Positions 60,129 to 64,000 of a stretch of 64,000 nucleotides of DNA are shown one piece after another (the first letter of the stretch is position 1; each line of letters opens with the position of its first letter). The position numbers were made by a program, and so were the translations under genes. Source of the DNA: Agathobacter sp. (lineage in GTDB: Bacteria; Bacillota; Clostridia; Lachnospirales; Lachnospiraceae); assembly GCA_022775045.1 (NCBI GenBank), contig JALFLB010000031.1:62001-126000 (forward strand), written 5' to 3'. The notes under the pieces were generated by a model that saw only the letters and a program-made list of their open reading frames with translations, ran no database searches and was not told the origin of the DNA.

Positions 60129-60671
60129 GTGAAGGAACAGAATAATACGCAAGATAAGCAGAAAAAGAAACGGGCAGCGCTGGAATGGGGTATTTACCTG
60201 GCTCTTTTGGCAGCAATTTTTATTATATTCCATTTCTTTTTGATGTTAGGTAGAATTCCCTCCGAGAGTATGGAGCCGACACTTATGGTGCATGACTGGA
60301 CTATTGGTGACAGGCGCGCATATAATGAGTCCCAGCCTCAGAGGGGAGATATTATCATTTTTTATCTTGAGGAGGAAGATAGTTCGCTGGTGAAGCGGGT
60401 GATAGGATTGCCTGGTGAGACTGTGACCTTTGTGGGTGGGCATGTTTACATAGATGGAGAGCCTTTGGATGAGTCTGCGTATCTGGATGAAGCGATTGAG
60501 ACAGATTGTGAGGAGACATTTGTTGTTCCGGAGGATTCCTATTTTATGTTGGGAGACAACAGAGAGGTGTCGCTGGATTCCAGATACTGGGAAGAACCTT
60601 ATGTAAATAAAGAGGATATCCAGTCCAAGGTACTTAAAGTTATTCCATTTCATAAGCTGCCGTGGTTTTAG
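60129..60671 (+). CDS. lepB: Signal peptidase I
   Basis: This 180-residue membrane protease removes signal peptides from exported proteins, of which the window has many. One N-terminal transmembrane helix (about 19-40) is followed by the catalytic domain. S47 lies in IPSESMEPTL, K89 in LVKRVIGLPGE, and GDNREVSLDSRYW is the conserved box near the end. It begins with GTG 60129 after AAGGAGAGG; no ATG is available at that position. Single-span, Gram-positive type (SipS-like). It is monocistronic between the tRNA and nadA. Confidence 0.94.
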   Translation: MKEQNNTQDKQKKKRAALEWGIYLALLAAIFIIFHFFLMLGRIPSESMEPTLMVHDWTIGDRRAYNESQPQRGDIIIFYLEEEDSSLVKRVIGLPGETVTFVGGHVYIDGEPLDESAYLDEAIETDCEETFVVPEDSYFMLGDNREVSLDSRYWEEPYVNKEDIQSKVLKVIPFHKLPWF

Positions 60672-60685
60672 TGTTTACAACTGTC

Positions 60686-60714
60686 TTGACAGTAAGAGAT
60701 CCGCTCTTTATACT
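60686..60714 (+). promoter_or_regulatory. nadA promoter with palindromic operator candidate
   Basis: TTGACA (60686-60691), 17-bp spacer, TATACT (60709-60714). The palindrome ACTGTC-TT-GACAGT (60680-60693) covers the -35, a placement suited to repression. It differs from the nrtR-type palindromes at 1170 and 1207. Confidence 0.7.
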
Positions 60715-60784
60715 GAAGAAAGTAGTAACGATATGCGAGACAATGTGATTTTTTATCCAAAATGAAAAGATAGGAGCATAACAT

Positions 60785-61705
60785 ATGTTTACAACAAGAG
60801 AACTGCAGGATGAAATTATCCGATTAAAAAAGCAAAAGGATATCTGTATTCTGGCTCATGCCTACCAGAGTCATGATATCTGGGAGGTGGCTGATTATGT
60901 GGGAGATTCCTATGGACTGAGCAAGCAGGCGGCAGAGGCAGGAAATAAGACCGTGCTGATGTGTGGCGTCCGTTTTATGGCTGAGACCGTAAAGATTCTT
61001 TCTCCGGAAAAGAAAGTGCTCCTGTCAAATCCGCAGGCAGGCTGTCCGATGGCGGAGCAGATGGATGTGGAGTTGATTTCGGGTGTCAAGGAGAAATACC
61101 CGGACTACACAGTGGTTGCCTACATTAATACCACTTCAAAACTGAAGACTATTTGTGATGTATGTGTGACCTCCTCCTCGGCAGTACAGATTGTAAAGAA
61201 TATTGAGAATAAAAATATTCTGTTTATTCCGGATTGTAACCTGGGGCGCTGGGTGGCAGATCAGGTACCGGAGAAGAATATCAAGCTGTTGCAGGGGGGG
61301 TGTCCGACACATGTGCGTATGTCGGTGAAGGATGTCGAAGCAGCAAAGTCTGCACATCCTGACGCTCTTCTTCTTGTACATCCGGAGTGTTTGCCGGAGG
61401 TGACTCAGAAGGCGGATTATAAAGGCAGTACTACCGGTATTATGGATTTTGCAAGAAAGAGTGATGCAAAAGAATTCATCATTGGTACGGAGAACAGCAT
61501 TGTGCAGCATTTGCAGTATGAATGCCCGGATAAGAAATTCTACCCGCTTTCAAAAGATTGTGTCTGTCATAATATGAAGCTTACCACATTGGCAGATGTC
61601 TACCACTGTGTGCTTGGCACAGGTGGGGAGGAAATCAATCTGGAGCCGGATGTGATGGAAAAAGCCCGTCGCTGTATTGATACGATGCTGAGCTTGGGAC
61701 AATAG
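60785..61705 (+). CDS. nadA: Quinolinate synthase
   Basis: The 306-residue [4Fe-4S] enzyme condenses iminoaspartate with dihydroxyacetone phosphate to quinolinate, a committed step of de novo NAD synthesis. Typical blocks are AHAYQSHDIWEVADYVGDSYGLS, MCGVRFMAET, AYINTTSKLK, FIPDCNLGRWVA, VHPECLPEV and CVCHNMKLTTLADVY. Several cysteines (for example C87, C202, C261) are candidate cluster ligands. The usual partners nadB and nadC do not follow; instead a decayed gene lies on the other strand. AGGAGCAT is a weak ribosome site. Confidence 0.94.
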   Translation: MFTTRELQDEIIRLKKQKDICILAHAYQSHDIWEVADYVGDSYGLSKQAAEAGNKTVLMCGVRFMAETVKILSPEKKVLLSNPQAGCPMAEQMDVELISGVKEKYPDYTVVAYINTTSKLKTICDVCVTSSSAVQIVKNIENKNILFIPDCNLGRWVADQVPEKNIKLLQGGCPTHVRMSVKDVEAAKSAHPDALLLVHPECLPEVTQKADYKGSTTGIMDFARKSDAKEFIIGTENSIVQHLQYECPDKKFYPLSKDCVCHNMKLTTLADVYHCVLGTGGEEINLEPDVMEKARRCIDTMLSLGQ

Positions 61706-62108
61706 AAAAGAGTATCTTGACGGGGGTAGTATCACCTGTAGTCAGTGTATAAGTTTCGCCTTCGGAAAGCTTTGGGCAGCTTACGGCTACACTGTTGTAG
61801 CCTTTGGAAGGAGAACAGGACACGAGAACATTGCCATTTGAATCGGTCAGGGATAATTCACCCTCTGTCAAGGTGTCGGATACAGTCACAAGCATGCTCC
61901 CTTGGGTGGAATCTGTGCTAAAGTTTTGTGCCATTCCGCTGGCACCAACTGCTACTAAGGTTCCGCCAGAGATGGTGGCAGTGCCGGCATAATCCAGTGC
62001 ACCATTTCCGCCGTTGATTAGGATTACATTGGAATCGTTTGATTGATCGAATCCAATGCCGTTGTGCTCACCACCTTTTTTATCAAAGGAATTATCAGGA
62101 AACGGCAT
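61706..62108 (-). pseudogene. Fragment of a secreted carbohydrate-binding (beta-helix) protein gene
   Basis: The minus-strand frame reads as the C-terminal part of the 'carbohydrate-binding domain-containing' beta-repeat proteins of Clostridia: VILINGGNGALDYAGTATISGGTLVAVGASGMAQ, then LTDSNGNVLVSCSPSKGYNSVAVSCPKLSEGETYTL. It lacks a signal peptide, a start with ribosome site and most repeats. At about 61706-61730 it runs into antisense nadA sequence without its own end. It is a remnant truncated at both ends. Another open stretch upstream (62115-62190, minus) may be a second fragment. Confidence 0.7.
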
Positions 62109-62180
62109 TTGCTACATAGATGAATCCTTTTTCTTTTGTTCCATCACGCAGCGTGATAAGAAAATCATATCGTGAAAACC

Positions 62181-62247
62181 TTAAACAGACTTTAAAGAGA
62201 ATCTTAAATGAAAATTAATTGACTCGAATGCACATTTTATATAGAAT
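62181..62247 (+). promoter_or_regulatory. Promoter of the zinc-ribbon protein gene with phased TTAAA repeats
   Basis: TTGACT (62219-62224), 17-bp spacer, TAGAAT (62242-62247). Upstream, TTAAA occurs at 62181, 62192 and 62204 (periods 11 and 12), as in binding sites for OmpR-type response regulators. Confidence 0.55.
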
Positions 62248-62287
62248 GTGTAGTGAAGATTTGTTAACAGAAAAAGGAGGAGATAAC

Positions 62288-62863
62288 ATGATTTGTCCAA
62301 AATGCGGAAGTGAGATGAATGATGGAAGCGCTTTCTGTACAAAGTGCGGAGCTGCGTTAGGTGAAAATGCACAGAATAATAATGGAAATCCACAGGGGAA
62401 TCCACAGAACGGTAACCCTCAGATGGGAAATCCACAGATGAATAACGGAATGCCATATGGAAATCCACAGTCAAACAACGGAATGCCATATGGAATGCCT
62501 CAGCAGCCATATGTGGATCCGAAGGATCACACAGCTGAGTTTGATGCGAAGGATATTTCAGACAACAAGGTAATGGCAATGCTGCCATATCTGATGGGTA
62601 CCATCGGTATCATCATTGCACTGCTGGCATCCAGAGAGTCTGCCTATACATACTTCCATGTACGTCAGGCGCTTAAGATTTCGGTAGTGACCATTTTGGT
62701 CAGCCTGATTACAGCTGTGCTCTGTTGGACGATTATCGTTCCGATTGCAGGTGCAGTTTGTGCAATTATTCTACTGGTTGTACGAATTATCTGTTTTTTC
62801 CAGGTATGTTCCGGAAAAGCAAAGGAAGCAGCAATTGTCGGAAGCTTTGGATTTTTAAAGTAA
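62288..62863 (+). CDS. Zinc-ribbon membrane protein with Asn/Gly/Pro repeats
   Basis: The 191-residue protein has an N-terminal zinc ribbon (C3, C6, C17, C20). A low-complexity linker of repeated GNPQ and NNGMPYG units (about 28-82) and a C-terminal domain with three hydrophobic helices follow (about 100-185; MLPYLMGTIGIIIALLAS and two more). This arrangement is common in Firmicutes DUF4870-like or TM2-like proteins of unknown role. AAAGGAGGAG precedes ATG 62288; an upstream frame to 62219 overlaps the promoter and is not used. A good terminator follows. Confidence 0.83.
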   Translation: MICPKCGSEMNDGSAFCTKCGAALGENAQNNNGNPQGNPQNGNPQMGNPQMNNGMPYGNPQSNNGMPYGMPQQPYVDPKDHTAEFDAKDISDNKVMAMLPYLMGTIGIIIALLASRESAYTYFHVRQALKISVVTILVSLITAVLCWTIIVPIAGAVCAIILLVVRIICFFQVCSGKAKEAAIVGSFGFLK

Positions 62864-62882
62864 TGGAATTGACTGTCAATAA

Positions 62883-62917
62883 AAGAAGCCGTTCGCAGGA
62901 ACGGCTTCTTTTTTTAT
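62883..62917 (+). terminator. Terminator after the zinc-ribbon gene
   Basis: AAGAAGCCGTTC and GGAACGGCTTCTT arms with a loop of about 3-4 bases, followed by T7. Confidence 0.92.
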
Positions 62918-62934
62918 AATCGGACGAAAAAGGT

Positions 62935-63115
62935 GATGGATTTTCCATCTTTCATTTGAATATTTGATGGCATTATCCAAAAGAAGAGAGACCAGCTGGC
63001 GGATCATCCCTTCATTTCCATAATAGATAAGTTCCGGTTCGATGTTCAGTGTTAACGTTTTGCTACAGGCGGCAGCCAATGGAACAAATGGCTCCGCTTT
63101 CCATTAATGCAATGA
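62935..63115 (-). pseudogene. Remnant of a sensor histidine kinase gene
   Basis: The minus strand reads [49 protein letters not shown] in fragments. This is the start of an ATPase domain with the N box (LLDNAIKYS). The membrane sensor, DHp domain with phospho-His, G boxes and C-terminal end are all gone. It follows the response-regulator remnant in the usual RR-kinase order, so both come from one decayed two-component operon. Confidence 0.75.
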
Positions 63116-63345
63116 TTGAATAACCAAGTCCTCGTGTCGAACGAATCTGTGCCTGACGCCTTGTGAGTGCACGAATACGTGCTAAAAGTTCTTTCATGGA
63201 AAAAGGCTTGGTCAGGTAATCGTCTGCACCATTGTCGAGTCCGTTGACACGGTCGTCAATTTCTGAGCGTGCGGTCAGTAATAGGATGGGAAGATTGCTG
63301 TTTCTGGCACGTAGCTTTTTCATCTTCCGCAAGTAGTAGTCTCAT
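63075..63345 (-). pseudogene. Remnant of an OmpR-family response regulator gene
   Basis: From ATG 63345 (GAAGGA ribosome site) the frame reads [10 protein letters not shown], a receiver N-terminus. It then loses about 60 residues, including the phosphoacceptor Asp, and resumes in another frame at [39 protein letters not shown], continuing to LTRRQAQ. A second deletion joins this to [11 protein letters not shown], the end of a winged helix. The first junction lies at AAAAAGCT, a plausible microhomology. It cannot make a working regulator. Confidence 0.85.
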
Positions 63346-63454
63346 GGGGGGTCCTTCTTTCTTCCGTTCTTTCTTATATTCATTTTACCATGTTTGTACC
63401 GATAGAATAAACCCGTAACTTTAAGTGAAGTTAAAAAATGCGCCATACATAATT

Positions 63455-63509
63455 TTTACTTTAAATTTACATCATTATGGTTATGCATTTTACACATGCC
63501 CGATAAGAT
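63455..63509 (+). promoter_or_regulatory. Pho-type promoter of pstS
   Basis: TTTACT (63455-63460), TTTACA (63466-63471) and TTTACA (63489-63494) have start-to-start spacings of 11 and 23 bp, with TAAGAT at 63504-63509, 15 bp after the third repeat start. All spacings equal those at 45213-45267. Confidence 0.7.
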
Positions 63510-63556
63510 AGCAGCTGTAAAGTAAAACATTTGAAAAAAGAAAAGAGGAAGAAAAC

Positions 63557-64000
63557 ATGAAAAACAAACTTGTGAAAATGATGGCTGTACTTACAGCAAC
63601 AACAATGGTGGCAGCAGGCGTAATCGGATGCGGCGACAGTAACACGGATGATGTGAACGCGAATGCAGATACACAGACAACAAGTGATACAGACACAACG
63701 GCTGAGGAGGATACAACGAACGATACAGCGGAGCTGAGTGGAACGGTCACTCTTGCAGGAAGTACCTCCATGGAGAAATTGGCAAACGCATTGGCAGAGG
63801 CATTTATGGAGAAAAATCCAAATGTCAGTGTCACTGCTGAGTTTACTGGTTCCAGTGCAGGACTTGAGTCTCTTGCAGCAGGCAGTGTTGATATTGGAGA
63901 TGCTTCCCGTGCACTTTCTGATGATGAGAAAGCAACAGGGGCAGTTGAAAATATTGTAGCCATTGATGGGATTGCAATGATTACAGATACGGCAAATACG
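63557..64000 (+). CDS. pstS: Phosphate ABC transporter substrate-binding lipoprotein (3' end outside the window)
   Basis: The first 148 codons of PstS, the high-affinity phosphate-binding protein, are present. A signal peptide with lipobox GVIGC (Cys about 25) is followed by a Thr/Asp-rich linker (about 28-58). The mature fold has LAGSTSMEKLANALAEAF and FTGSSAGLESLAAGSVDIGDASRAL, which contain the Ser and Asp phosphate contacts. AAGAGGAAG precedes ATG 63557. The promoter carries Pho-type repeats. The pstC, pstA, pstB and phoU genes presumably follow beyond the window. Confidence 0.95.
   Translation, partial: MKNKLVKMMAVLTATTMVAAGVIGCGDSNTDDVNANADTQTTSDTDTTAEEDTTNDTAELSGTVTLAGSTSMEKLANALAEAFMEKNPNVSVTAEFTGSSAGLESLAAGSVDIGDASRALSDDEKATGAVENIVAIDGIAMITDTANT

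Overview
The window looks like chromosomal DNA of a low-to-moderate GC, Gram-positive, spore-forming anaerobe of the Clostridia, most likely a gut-type Lachnospiraceae. The grounds are strong AGGAGG-type ribosome sites throughout, a spore-coat-like gene behind a forespore-type promoter, PadR/permease-prefix/DUF4097 and DUF4846/DUF4358 families, large secreted Ig-like proteins with Cys/His motifs, and the absence of respiratory genes. No rRNA, CRISPR array, phage or intact insertion sequence was seen. One tRNA (Pro, CGG) is present. The assignment rests on protein recognition alone, without any database search.

Layout. 1-711: rplM (cut by the edge) and rpsI with a terminator. 990-4704: a tiny ORF, then an NAD-salvage operon (nrtR, pncA, pncB) behind a promoter with two copies of a 15-bp operator-like palindrome. 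4821-9125: a transporter remnant, an AEC carrier, a PilZ protein, a secreted GH25 lysozyme, a sigma-factor remnant with its former partner, and an acetyltransferase. 9320-10290: a toxin-antitoxin-like pair whose toxin is a MazF/PemK domain fused to a degenerate NUDIX-like domain. 10420-11022: thrH. 11142-18629: a catabolic island with a multi-subunit FAD/Fe-S amino-acid (opine-type) dehydrogenase, an ornithine-cyclodeaminase-family enzyme, an AraC regulator, a PII signalling protein and an APC permease.

18811-28425: exodeoxyribonuclease III, a TrpXYZ-type ABC transporter, an ECF S component, a padR-permease prefix-DUF4097 operon, a pseudouridine synthase, endonuclease III and an aminotransferase. 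28589-34748: a glycerol-1-phosphate dehydrogenase homologue, a membrane protein, a Cu/Zn superoxide dismutase-like protein, a DUF4846 lipoprotein, a NUDIX hydrolase and a histidine kinase/response regulator pair. 35070-44527: two very large secreted proteins sharing a near-identical C-terminal module. 44717-58600: coat protein, a Pho-type phosphatase, a YibE/F protein, a heavy-metal efflux operon (HMA, P-type ATPase, ArsR/SmtB), a transglutaminase-like protein, a DUF4358 lipoprotein, a diguanylate cyclase whose sensor resembles that of the kinase at 32168, a methyltransferase, a CapA-like lipoprotein and a glycogen debranching enzyme. 58643-64000: an XRE regulator, an SDR, tRNA-Pro, signal peptidase I, nadA, three decayed genes, a zinc-ribbon membrane protein and the start of pstS.

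How parts may work together. NAD supply appears twice: salvage under NrtR and de novo through nadA behind a separate palindrome. The phosphatase at 45323 and pstS at 63557 have promoters with identical spacing of direct repeats (11 and 23 bp, then 15 bp to the -10), as expected of one PhoP-type regulon. The 11142-18629 island couples an oxidative amino-acid pathway to a PII protein that lacks the usual modifiable tyrosine. It and the MazF-NUDIX module are the best candidates for little-described biology. Several pseudogenes (4821, 7996, 61706, 62935, 63075) show loss by deletion.
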